The translations under genes and the position numbers were made by a program. A stretch of DNA of 19,240 nucleotides, from the NCBI GenBank assembly GCA_900763175.1, contig CAAFJI010000099.1, positions 1-19,240 of the forward strand, read 5' to 3'. Origin of the DNA: Lachnospiraceae bacterium (GTDB taxonomy: Bacteria; Bacillota; Clostridia; Lachnospirales; Lachnospiraceae). Below the pieces are notes generated by a model. It did no database searches, was not told where the DNA came from, and saw only the letters and a program-made list of their open reading frames with translations. Shown here in pieces: positions 8,421-16,436 of the stretch. Position 1 is the stretch's first letter; each line of letters begins with the position of its first letter.

Positions 8421-9627
8421 CTTCCCGTACCTTCCTTCTTGTATTCTGTACAGTGGCAGTGATCTCGCCATCTGTCACATAAATCATCAGACCATCTCCT
8501 TTTTTCACCTGGGAAACAGAGGTCAGCGTCTTTCCCTTTTCATCTGAAACATAGGAATAGCCCTGATTCAGCTTGCGAAGAGGCGAAAGACCGTTGAAAC
8601 GTTCCAGGTAAAGGGACAGCCTGTGTCTTTTCTCTTTTATTTTCTGTTCCATGGCAGCCTGGAGGCGTTCCTCCATATCCGCCACATATTGCTGCTGTTC
8701 CCGCAGTCTGCTCTCTGGATTCAGATACTGGAGACGCATCTGGTATTGTTCCAGTTTTGCCCGGTTTACATCAATCTTATTCCACACTGCACGTTCCAGA
8801 CGCTCCTGGTAGCCATTCATGGCATCCAGAACATTTCTGCAGTCAAAATAAGCCAGTTCCGCTGCTGCGGAAGGTGTAGGTGCCCGAAGGTCTGCCACAA
8901 AATCAGCAATTGTAAAATCGGTCTCATGGCCCACAGCTGATATTACAGGTGTGTGGCATTCAAAAATGGCCCGGGCTACTTCTTCCTCATTAAATGCCCA
9001 CAGTTCCTCAATGGAACCGCCGCCTCTGCCTATAATGATCACATCCACATCCGCTTCATCCAGCATACGGATTCCCTTTACAATACTTGCCACAGCACCC
9101 TCGCCCTGCACAAGCGCAGGATAGAGAATGGTCTGGATAAAGGGATTCCGTCTGCCGGAAACATTGGCAATGTCACGAATTGCCGCACCCGTGGGAGAAG
9201 TTACCACACCTACCCTGCGGGCAAATTCCGGTATGGGCTGCTTATACTCCTGGGCAAACATTCCCATATCCTCCAGCTCCTGTTTCAGCGCAAGATATCT
9301 CTCATAAAGTGCTCCTGCGCCTTCCAGGGTGATCTCCCGGACATAGAACTGATAACTGCCATCTCTTTCATAGGTATCCATCTTGCCCCCTGCCACTACC
9401 TTATCGCCGTCTTTCATGCGAAATGCCAGCCCCTTTCTGGAACCAGCAAACATAACGCAGTCTATTTTCCCGCTTTCATCCTTCAGGGAAAAATAAATGT
9501 GGCCTCTGGAATGGTATTTGCAGTTAGATACCTCTCCTTTTATATAAATATTCTGCAAAAAATAGTCCTGGGTAAACATATTTTTCACATATCGGTTTAC
9601 CTGGCCAACAGAATATACATTATTCAT
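8413..9627 (-). CDS. xseA: exodeoxyribonuclease VII large subunit
   Basis: XseA is the catalytic subunit of exonuclease VII. The 404-residue product has an N-terminal OB-fold DNA-binding domain (about 1-105). The catalytic region carries TSPTGAAIRDI (143-153), GRGGGSIEELW (200-210), GHETDFTIAD (233-242) and DLRAPTPSAAAEL (246-258). A coiled-coil segment follows (about 265-360), with a small C-terminal domain. It is somewhat shorter than the Escherichia coli enzyme, as is common in Firmicutes. The start is ATG at 9627, overlapping the nusB stop by eight bases, with a GGAAG site inside nusB. Confidence 0.97.
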   Translation of the reverse strand: MNNVYSVGQVNRYVKNMFTQDYFLQNIYIKGEVSNCKYHSRGHIYFSLKDESGKIDCVMFAGSRKGLAFRMKDGDKVVAGGKMDTYERDGSYQFYVREITLEGAGALYERYLALKQELEDMGMFAQEYKQPIPEFARRVGVVTSPTGAAIRDIANVSGRRNPFIQTILYPALVQGEGAVASIVKGIRMLDEADVDVIIIGRGGGSIEELWAFNEEEVARAIFECHTPVISAVGHETDFTIADFVADLRAPTPSAAAELAYFDCRNVLDAMNGYQERLERAVWNKIDVNRAKLEQYQMRLQYLNPESRLREQQQYVADMEERLQAAMEQKIKEKRHRLSLYLERFNGLSPLRKLNQGYSYVSDEKGKTLTSVSQVKKGDGLMIYVTDGEITATVQNTRRKVREDG

Positions 9628-10177
9628 TCTTATCTTCCGGTGCCTTTGATCTTACATTGGAATTGACAACAACAATGGTCTTGGAAGGATCTTTTACCTT
9701 AAATCCGGATCTCGGTCTGGAAGGTGCCTTTTCCTGGTCCTTAGCCGGGGATTTCCTGGAAACAACCTTCTTATCCGGGTTTGCGATCTTGCCAAGGATT
9801 CCGTTTACAAATGCGCCGGACTCTTCAGAGCCAAAGCATTTTGCCAATTCTACCGCCTCATTGATGGCGACGCCCACCGGCACTTCTTCTTTCTCAAATT
9901 CCAGCTCATATACAGCCAGACGAAGTACAGTCAGATCCACACGGTTCATTCTGCCGGTCTTCCATCCCATACTGATGCTATTCAGCTTCTCGTCAAGCTC
10001 CTGTGTATGATTCATGATGTTCATATATTTCTGGCTGATATATTCCTTATCCTTCGCATCCAGATTCTCAATGTCTCCAAAATATAATGCAAGCTGCTCT
10101 TCCATCTCTTTCTGTGAATTAAATTCACTCATAAAAAGCAGTTTAAAAATGTGTTCTCTCTGTTCCCTTCTTCTCAT
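9620..10177 (-). CDS. nusB: transcription antitermination factor NusB, with C-terminal extension
   Basis: NusB binds boxA RNA with ribosomal protein S10 and supports antitermination of rRNA transcription. The start is ATG at 10177: AGGAGG stands four bases upstream, and the protein then begins MRRREQREHIFKLLF like homologues. The frame is open 22 codons further, but that stretch lacks support. Residues 1-133 form the all-helical NusB domain and end with the conserved block GAFVNGILGKIA (121-132). Residues 134-185 are an extra tail rich in Lys, Arg, Ser and Pro with no recognised fold, so the protein (185 residues) is longer than the usual 130-150. The gene lies 33 bases beyond the T-run of the asp23 terminator and has no clear promoter of its own, so read-through probably supplies it. 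Confidence 0.95.
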   Translation of the reverse strand: MRRREQREHIFKLLFMSEFNSQKEMEEQLALYFGDIENLDAKDKEYISQKYMNIMNHTQELDEKLNSISMGWKTGRMNRVDLTVLRLAVYELEFEKEEVPVGVAINEAVELAKCFGSEESGAFVNGILGKIANPDKKVVSRKSPAKDQEKAPSRPRSGFKVKDPSKTIVVVNSNVRSKAPEDKNE

Positions 10178-10210
10178 ATTTCCTCCTATTAATACTTCCC
10201 CGTTACATAG

Positions 10211-10240
10211 AAAAAAAAGGAAAGGTTTACTTTCCTTTTT
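10211..10240 (-). terminator. intrinsic terminator overlapping the asp23 stop codon
   Basis: On the minus strand, an 11-bp stem (10230-10240 with 10214-10224) closes a five-base loop, and the transcript continues in a run of eight T (10218-10211). The asp23 stop codon TAA (10229-10227) is inside the loop, so translating ribosomes would cover the stem. Four of the outer pairs are A-U and use part of the T run, so efficiency is uncertain. The next gene, nusB, begins 33 bases further on. Confidence 0.8.
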
Positions 10241-10613
10241 CATTCTCCATATCTACACTTGCAATATGAATATTTACATCTGCGACCTCAAGTCCAGTCA
10301 TGTTCTCAATAGCTGATTTCACTCGCTCCTGAACCTTCTTGCTTGTCTCTAAGATGTTCATGCCATACTCAATGTTCAGTGTAAGATCAACTGTCACAAC
10401 TCCATCAAGTATCTCTGCCTTCACGCCCTTGGAAAGATTTTTCATTCCAAGCTTGCTTACCAGCTCATTTGTAATATTGCCAGCCATGGAAGCAACACCG
10501 TCTACCTCTGTAGCAGCAAGTCCTGCAATAATGGTCACAACCTCATCTGCGATCTGAACTTCTCCGATACCTTCCAGTTCCTGTATCTTATATGTTGTTC
10601 TCTTCTCTGCCAT
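10227..10613 (-). CDS. Asp23/Gls24 family envelope stress response protein (DUF322)
   Basis: The 128-residue soluble product has the Asp23/Gls24 pattern. The opening strand contains GEVQIADEVVTIIAGLAATE, then VDGVASMAG, a variable middle, and the hydrophobic strands of GVVTVDLTLNIEYG. The end is VADVNIHIASVD. Proteins of this family are abundant, cytoplasmic or membrane-tethered through a partner such as AmaP, and respond to cell-envelope or alkaline stress. The exact role in Clostridia is not established. ATG at 10613 is preferred to TTG at 10619 because AGGAGG lies eight bases upstream. It is the first gene after the promoter at 10674-10702 and commonly precedes nusB in Clostridia. No AmaP-like partner is adjacent. 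Confidence 0.92.
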   Translation of the reverse strand: MAEKRTTYKIQELEGIGEVQIADEVVTIIAGLAATEVDGVASMAGNITNELVSKLGMKNLSKGVKAEILDGVVTVDLTLNIEYGMNILETSKKVQERVKSAIENMTGLEVADVNIHIASVDMENEKGK

Positions 10614-10673
10614 ACCCAAAACCTCCTGAGTAGTCTAATAGTTACTGATTTGCAGCAACGTCTAATATTTTTT

Positions 10674-10702
10674 ATTATAGCAAAACGTCACACAAATGAA
10701 AA
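10674..10702 (-). promoter_or_regulatory. sigma-A-type promoter for asp23 and the housekeeping operon
   Basis: On the minus strand a perfect -10 box TATAAT (10679-10674) is preceded, after 17 bases, by TTTTCA (10702-10697), which matches four of six bases of TTGACA. Initiation would fall near 10667, leaving a leader of about 54 bases that ends in an AGGAGG ribosome site. The -35 box lies three bases past the prfC stop codon, and no terminator separates the two. Confidence 0.75.
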
Positions 10703-10705
10703 GAG

Positions 10706-12295
10706 TTATTTACTGAATTCTGTTAATATTAAATCTGGATTACGGTCTTCCGTCATGCCTACGCTCCATGCATTGATAAACAGAAGAAGCGGGTTGCCCT
10801 TCAGATCGGTAACCTTCTTCATGTCAGAAGTACCTACGATCTTATCTACCTTTACCTCATCCTTATTTGCAATCCATCTGATATGCTCATAAGGCAGGTT
10901 CTCAAGACGAATCTCCACATTGTATTCATTTTCCAGACGATATTTTAAAACGTCAAACTGAAGCACACCGACTACACCTACGATGATCTCTTCCATATTT
11001 CCGTAAAGCTCCTGGAAAATCTGGATAGCACCTTCCTGTGCGATCTGGTTGATTCCCTTTACAAACTGTTTACGCTTCATGGTATCGAGGAGTCTTACCC
11101 TTGCGAAATGCTCTGGTGCAAAGGTAGGGATTCCCTCGAAGGCAAACTTTTTCCCTGCTGCGCAGATGGTATCACCAATGGAAAAAATACCTGGGTCAAA
11201 TACACCGATAATATCTCCTGCATACGCCTCATCTACCACATGGCGGGATTCTGCCATCATCTGCTGTGGCTGTAAAAGACGCATCTTCTTATCTCCCTGT
11301 ACATGGTAAACTTCCTGGGAGGCGTCGAATTTACCGGAGCAGATACGCATAAATGCAATTCTGTCACGGTGTGCCTTGTTCATATTTGCCTGGATCTTAA
11401 ATACAAAGGCAGAAAAATCATCACTCATAGGATCGATCTGTCCACAATCTGCAGTTCTTGGAAGTGGAGATGTGGTCATTTTCAGGAAATGCTCCAGAAA
11501 TGTCTCCACACCAAAATTGGTCAGCGCAGAACCGAAAAATACCGGTGTCAGCTCTCCCTTGCTTACCAGCTCCTGGTCAAATTCCGCACTTGCTCCGTCC
11601 AGAAGCTCGATTTCCTCCAGAAGCTGCTCTTTCTGCTCTGGATCCATTACTTCCAGGGCATGAGGATCATCCAGGGAAATTTCTTCAAAGTGTCCCTCCT
11701 TGGTACCCTTCTGTGTGCCTGAGAAGGTAAGGATATTGTTGGTATTCCTGTCATAAACACCGCGGAACTTCTTACCGGAGCCAATCGGCCAGTTGATCGG
11801 GCAGGTTGCAATTCCCAGTTCTTTCTCAATCTCATCAAGAAGGTCGAAGGTATCATTGGCATCACGGTCCATTTTGTTGATAAAAGTAAAGATGGGGATA
11901 TGTCTCATGACACAGACCTTAAACAGCTTTCTTGTCTGTGCCTCAACACCCTTGGAACCATCAATGACCATGACAGCAGAATCTGCCGCCATCAGGGTAC
12001 GGTAGGTATCCTCTGAGAAGTCCTGATGTCCTGGTGTGTCCAGAATGTTGATGCAATATCCATCATAATGAAACTGTAATACGGAAGAAGTAACGGAAAT
12101 ACCTCTCTCTTTTTCAATTTCCATCCAGTCTGATACTGCATGGCGGGCTGTTGCCTTTCCTTTAACGCTTCCGGCCAGATTGATAGCTCCGCCATAAAGC
12201 AGGAATTTCTCTGTAAGAGTTGTCTTACCTGCATCCGGATGGGAAATAATGGCAAAGGTTCTTCTTTTTTCTATTTCTTTCGTATATTTTGACAC
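10706..12295 (-). CDS. prfC: peptide chain release factor 3
   Basis: RF3 is a translational GTPase that recycles release factors RF1 and RF2 from the ribosome after peptide release. The 529-residue product has full family length. The G-domain motifs are HPDAGKTT (19-26), RGISVTS (64-70), DTPGH (86-90) and NKMD (140-143). The family-typical middle includes VFKIQANMNKAHRDR, and the C-terminal part ends with the RF3-type EF-G-like domain. The start is GTG at 12295, with AGGAGG six bases upstream. It has its own promoter upstream and appears monocistronic or continuous with asp23, as no terminator is seen after its stop codon. Confidence 0.97.
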   Translation of the reverse strand: MSKYTKEIEKRRTFAIISHPDAGKTTLTEKFLLYGGAINLAGSVKGKATARHAVSDWMEIEKERGISVTSSVLQFHYDGYCINILDTPGHQDFSEDTYRTLMAADSAVMVIDGSKGVEAQTRKLFKVCVMRHIPIFTFINKMDRDANDTFDLLDEIEKELGIATCPINWPIGSGKKFRGVYDRNTNNILTFSGTQKGTKEGHFEEISLDDPHALEVMDPEQKEQLLEEIELLDGASAEFDQELVSKGELTPVFFGSALTNFGVETFLEHFLKMTTSPLPRTADCGQIDPMSDDFSAFVFKIQANMNKAHRDRIAFMRICSGKFDASQEVYHVQGDKKMRLLQPQQMMAESRHVVDEAYAGDIIGVFDPGIFSIGDTICAAGKKFAFEGIPTFAPEHFARVRLLDTMKRKQFVKGINQIAQEGAIQIFQELYGNMEEIIVGVVGVLQFDVLKYRLENEYNVEIRLENLPYEHIRWIANKDEVKVDKIVGTSDMKKVTDLKGNPLLLFINAWSVGMTEDRNPDLILTEFSK

Positions 12296-12368
12296 GCTTA
12301 GCCTCCTATATATACTATATATTACGTACTTTCCTTACGATAATTTCTTATTTCTTTGCAGCATTCCT

Positions 12369-12398
12369 ATTCTAGTATAAGGACCACTTTGCTGTCAA
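12369..12398 (-). promoter_or_regulatory. sigma-A-type promoter for prfC
   Basis: On the minus strand a perfect -35 box TTGACA (12398-12393) is followed after 18 bases by TAGAAT (12374-12369), five of six matches to TATAAT. Initiation near 12362 would give a leader of about 67 bases. The leader is AT-rich and ends in AATATATAGTATATATAGGAGG-like sequence, where short A-T pairing could partly mask the ribosome site. The -35 box lies 14 bases beyond the stop codon of the upstream transporter gene. Confidence 0.8.
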
Positions 12399-12411
12399 GG
12401 GATAATCAGCT

Positions 12412-15336
12412 CTATCCTCTTTTTCTGTTAATAAAATAATAAATTCCACTCATTCCTGTAACGGCAATACAAAATGGCAGCACACCCCTTATCAAAGGAG
12501 AAACAAACATCAGCTGTCCAAACACAACAGGTCCCAGGGATTCTCCAATATTCTCTGTAAAATTGTAAATACCTATGGACTTGTCTTCCCCATACTCTTT
12601 TACTGATTCCAGATCCAGGAAATACATCTGCTGTACTGTTTTTCCAAAGCAGGCACCCAGTCCCATAAGGATCAGTGCAAGAATCATTCCCGGCAGCCTA
12701 GGATAAAGTACAAAGGTCAGCAATGCCAGAACATTGATTCCGCAGGCCAGATACATTGATTTGTATTTCAGCTTTTCTATCATCCACTTTGTCATCCAGT
12801 TTCCCATAACCACCGGAATTTCCGCATATAAAAGCAGTAACAGGGTAGAGGCCAGTTCTGAAAAGCCCTCCTGGTCACAGAACAGCGGTACATAATAAAA
12901 AACAAAGCTGCCAAACACAATATATGGGTTCTGGATTAAAATGAAAAAGCTGGTCACTGCCTTGTCAGACAAAAACTTTCTTATGCCTTTCTCTCCTGTC
13001 TTCTCCTCTTTACTCCCTGCCTGAGCGGCACCCTTGCTCTCCTCTTTTTCTCCCCCCTGGTCCAATACGTGACCAATGCTCATGATAATTCCAACAAGGA
13101 GCACCCACACTGAGGAAACAAATACAAAAACAATGCGTTGTCCGAACTGCACAGCCAGAAGACTTCCCAGCATCACGCCGAAGTTAAGTCCCGCAAGATA
13201 GGCGCTATTGTATACAGCCAGTCCCTCCATCCGGTTCCTGGCATCTGTAATTCTGCTGATCAGGATATAAACTGCATTTGTCATGAAGCCAACACCAATC
13301 CCATCAAGGACCAGGCCAGCCACGATCGCTATATAGGAAGGTGCGAAAAAGAGCAGTATGTTTCCTGCAAAGGAGCAGATTCCGCTAAGAGCCGACAGCT
13401 TCCTGATTCCCAGCTTCACAGTCAGCTTCTGGCAGATCAGCGAGGTCGCCCCTATCACAAAGATGTTTAAGGTAACCGGAATGGAAGCTGCCAGCTCTGT
13501 ATTGCCAAAATGTGTGCTCTTTGCATAGCGCATAAGATATACAGGAAGAAAGGATGCCGTCATATTGTAAGCAACAAATACACCGAAAATGATCAGTCTC
13601 ATCAAATGACTCGGCGAAGCCTTGGACGCTTCCTTATCTGCTTCCTGATATTTTTTGCTCTCTTCCAGAAAAGAAAGCGCTTCTTCAAAAAGGATACAAA
13701 ACAGCAAAATAAGAACCAGAAGTACAGACAGAATATTTTTGATGATATCCGCCAGTATCTGATCCAATACTATCAATTCCGTTCCCACTGCAACAACCCC
13801 GGTCACTTCGCCTGTTTCAGTTCTAACCGGAACCTTTATGTAAATATAATCGCCGCTAATATCCTCTTTTCCCTTATTCCATACAGCTTTTCCAGTCTCA
13901 TAAACCTGCCGTACCTCTTCGGTTTCCGTTTCATCCAGAGGAAAAAAATTACCGATTGACTGGTCCAGATATGCGATGGCATAAGCATTTTTCTTCTCAT
14001 CCATTACCAGGATATTACAGTAAATGTTCTGATAAAATTCGATATCTATAGGAAAGGTTTCACTCATGATCTGGCAGATATTCTTATATGCCATACTATC
14101 ATAATCAGCCGCTGTTTTTATGATCCCGATATCTTCCTTCTTGATCTGCTCCGCTTCCATATAAGCTGCGATTTCAATTTGTTCCTCTACTTTTTGCCGG
14201 TAATTGCTGCGGAACTCCTTGATTAGCATGGCAGATACCGTTCCTGCCACCATCAAAAGCATTGCTCCGATCAGAAGCCCCAGGCGTTTCACATTGGACA
14301 ATATGCCATAATGACTTTTCACCCCAAAAAGAAAAGGGATAATAATTCCCGCAGCTCCAGCCAGAACAAGAAAGATAGAAATTCCCCACAGGGCAATTTT
14401 TATTCCGTCTCCATGAATCTCCTTAATCTCACCTTGCAGAGTTCCGTCCGTCTGCCATATTTGGCCGGCTTCTGAATCAGCTGTAAAAATAAGCTCCTCA
14501 TTCTCAGACTGCATGGTCCATACTGTTAGCGTATCTGTGTCCTCCACAACCGGAACCGGAAGATAATGATCTGGCTCCAGCATCACTACCATGCGACTGC
14601 GGATATCTGTATAAAACAGCTTTCCATTCTGGGAAACACTTAGATCATAAGGAATTCCATCAGAAAATTCAGATTTATTCACATCAAAAATTTCTCTGAC
14701 ATCTTCATCCGAAGAAACGTCCTTTTTTTCATAAATTTTTCCATTTTTATCCAGTATATAAAGCGTATTTTCCTGAAAAACACAATCACTGATTCTGGTT
14801 TCTGCATCCTGGTAAGGAATTTCTGTACTTTTCCCTCCTGACAGTTCTATCTGGTCTTTATCCAGAACTGCATACTGCAGTTGATCCTGATACAGGGAAA
14901 GACCGTAGATTTTGTGCTTGTAAACCCAGGTAGAGCTGTAGTCCCACTTGTTTACCACTTCTTTTTGCTTTCCATCAGAATCATACTTCAGAATCAATTC
15001 TTCTGACAGATGCATTCCATCCCAACAACTGGTCTGAAGATAGAGATTTCCGGATTTATCCACACAAAAATCATCAATGTACAGTATATTCTTCTGAGAA
15101 TCCTGAGGATTTTCAACTGAATACAAGACTTTATTCTGTTTATTTATGCATAATAATCGCTTATGTCCTTCGTCCAGAAGATATCGTCTGCCATCCTCTC
15201 CTTCTTTTAGCAGATAGGCCTGGCTGATTTTCATATTTCCAGGATAAGAAAAGCCATTAAAATGCAGATAAACAAATCCCACCAGTATCATGATAAGAAA
15301 AACCAATCGTTTTCTTCTGTTTTGTTTACCTTTCAT
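12412..15336 (-). CDS. sensor-MFS fusion membrane protein
   Basis: This 974-residue protein appears to be a transporter fused to two extracytoplasmic sensing regions. In order: a basic start and anchor helix (about 11-27), then a soluble region of about 280 residues (30-310). Repeated short blocks in that region (CVDKSGNLYLQ, CVFQENTLYILDKNGKIY, LSVSQNGKLFYTDI) look like beta-propeller (NHL/YncE-like) blades. Two helices follow (about 314-336 and 353-373). Next is a Cache-like extracytoplasmic domain (374-531), ending EVTGVVAVGTELIVLDQILA, and another helix (532-552). A major facilitator permease of about 12 helices spans 579-969, with a Lys/Glu-rich central cytoplasmic loop (757-790). The ATG at 15336 overlaps the stop of the preceding gene as ATGA, with AAGGA seven bases upstream. 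Substrate is unknown. Domain calls are by eye: MFS strong, Cache moderate, propeller tentative. Confidence 0.85.
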   Translation of the reverse strand: MKGKQNRRKRLVFLIMILVGFVYLHFNGFSYPGNMKISQAYLLKEGEDGRRYLLDEGHKRLLCINKQNKVLYSVENPQDSQKNILYIDDFCVDKSGNLYLQTSCWDGMHLSEELILKYDSDGKQKEVVNKWDYSSTWVYKHKIYGLSLYQDQLQYAVLDKDQIELSGGKSTEIPYQDAETRISDCVFQENTLYILDKNGKIYEKKDVSSDEDVREIFDVNKSEFSDGIPYDLSVSQNGKLFYTDIRSRMVVMLEPDHYLPVPVVEDTDTLTVWTMQSENEELIFTADSEAGQIWQTDGTLQGEIKEIHGDGIKIALWGISIFLVLAGAAGIIIPFLFGVKSHYGILSNVKRLGLLIGAMLLMVAGTVSAMLIKEFRSNYRQKVEEQIEIAAYMEAEQIKKEDIGIIKTAADYDSMAYKNICQIMSETFPIDIEFYQNIYCNILVMDEKKNAYAIAYLDQSIGNFFPLDETETEEVRQVYETGKAVWNKGKEDISGDYIYIKVPVRTETGEVTGVVAVGTELIVLDQILADIIKNILSVLLVLILLFCILFEEALSFLEESKKYQEADKEASKASPSHLMRLIIFGVFVAYNMTASFLPVYLMRYAKSTHFGNTELAASIPVTLNIFVIGATSLICQKLTVKLGIRKLSALSGICSFAGNILLFFAPSYIAIVAGLVLDGIGVGFMTNAVYILISRITDARNRMEGLAVYNSAYLAGLNFGVMLGSLLAVQFGQRIVFVFVSSVWVLLVGIIMSIGHVLDQGGEKEESKGAAQAGSKEEKTGEKGIRKFLSDKAVTSFFILIQNPYIVFGSFVFYYVPLFCDQEGFSELASTLLLLLYAEIPVVMGNWMTKWMIEKLKYKSMYLACGINVLALLTFVLYPRLPGMILALILMGLGACFGKTVQQMYFLDLESVKEYGEDKSIGIYNFTENIGESLGPVVFGQLMFVSPLIRGVLPFCIAVTGMSGIYYFINRKRG

Positions 15337-16436
15337 AAATATTCCTTAAACTCCTGCTCGGCATGATATATCGTGTTTCTTCCATCTTCGCTTAGCTTTT
15401 CCGGATACAAAATACAGCTTAAATTGATCGTTCCTTTATGTGCTTTTGCACATTTGCGAAAAGAATCTGTTTCATCTACGCTGTCAATTTCCAGAATATC
15501 CCGGATTCCCAGAAGATAAAACGGCAGTGCAGGCATGGAAATATAATCTTTTACGGATTCCAGTCTCTGCTCAATTGCGGTAATGGTACGAAGTATTTTA
15601 TTTCTTTCTATGTATGGAGCACGTTCTTCAAAAAAACGCCGGCATGATTCCACATCTCTTTCATGGACGATCACACAGTTTACAGCTGGATAACGTATTT
15701 CCAGAGAATGGATCAGCTCAATGTAAAGATCACTGATCCGCCAGGACACTTTTCTGAAATCCTTCAGTATCTGTTCTCTTTTCTCCTCCGGAAAGTCACT
15801 GAGAACTGCTGAAAGGTACTTGATATAGGACATATCCGGCAGAGGGATCACTGCAGGTGCACCAAGTGCTTCTGCGGCTTCAAAGACACAAAGAATGCTG
15901 TCATATTCCTGATGTGTAAGCCCCTTTTTCTTGTCATGGAAAAGGAGCTGGTCAATCTCCTCCACATGCTCCTTAATAAAATTTTCCATATTCTCTTCGG
16001 AATATTTCCCGCTTTTTCCATATCTCTTTCCTGTGCAGTAATCAAAAAAACAGGTAGTTCCATTCTTTAGCACTATCTCCACATCTACTTCATGAGCGCC
16101 AAACAGACAGGGACCTCCCTCTACTGCGACCTTTCGATTTTCCTTTAACGCTTCCTGGAGTTTTTTCAAATTTGCCGTAAAATACGGAATTTGCTCTTTA
16201 TCCGGAAAATCTGCCTGTGCCAGAGCCGGAACTCTTTTTATAATTCCCTCAAAATCAGAGATATTTACCGTATTTTTAAACCGGATTTTTTTCTCTCCAA
16301 GACAGTTAGGTTTTATATCATAAAAATCGCCTGAAACAATGGAATAATCCAGCATTTCTTCCTGTTTCTTACTATATGGGGTTTCTTCTATTAATGTATG
16401 TGTTTTGGATAGCAATTCTTTTAAATTTGTAATCAT
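15333..16436 (-). CDS. uncharacterised soluble protein linked to PP2C phosphatase
   Basis: I do not recognise this 367-residue protein. It has no signal peptide or membrane segment and should be cytoplasmic. A central block, VEGGPCLFGAHEVDVEIVL (105-123) followed by NGTTCFFDYCTGKRYG (125-140), looks like beta structure with Gly and Cys. The C-terminal half is largely helical, with a conserved-looking segment AVIPLPDMSYIKYLSAVL (195-212). Nine cysteines are spread along it with no metal-binding spacing that I can name. It has no STAS, HATPase, HTH or kinase motif. It begins at an ATGA overlap with the phosphatase gene (AGAGGAAAA directly upstream) and ends at an ATGA overlap with the sensor-MFS gene. 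It is therefore probably made in fixed proportion to both and works with them. A substrate or partner of the phosphatase, or an enzyme handling the transported compound, are guesses. Confidence 0.85.
   Translation of the reverse strand: MITNLKELLSKTHTLIEETPYSKKQEEMLDYSIVSGDFYDIKPNCLGEKKIRFKNTVNISDFEGIIKRVPALAQADFPDKEQIPYFTANLKKLQEALKENRKVAVEGGPCLFGAHEVDVEIVLKNGTTCFFDYCTGKRYGKSGKYSEENMENFIKEHVEEIDQLLFHDKKKGLTHQEYDSILCVFEAAEALGAPAVIPLPDMSYIKYLSAVLSDFPEEKREQILKDFRKVSWRISDLYIELIHSLEIRYPAVNCVIVHERDVESCRRFFEERAPYIERNKILRTITAIEQRLESVKDYISMPALPFYLLGIRDILEIDSVDETDSFRKCAKAHKGTINLSCILYPEKLSEDGRNTIYHAEQEFKEYL

Noticed and set aside
8953..9666. 237-codon plus-strand frame opposite xseA
   Set aside because: It mirrors the codon pattern of a well-supported gene and has no recognisable protein features.
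12400..12417. Possible terminator after the sensor-MFS gene
   Set aside because: GGATA/TATCC gives only five pairs around an eight-base loop, and no T run follows on the minus strand.
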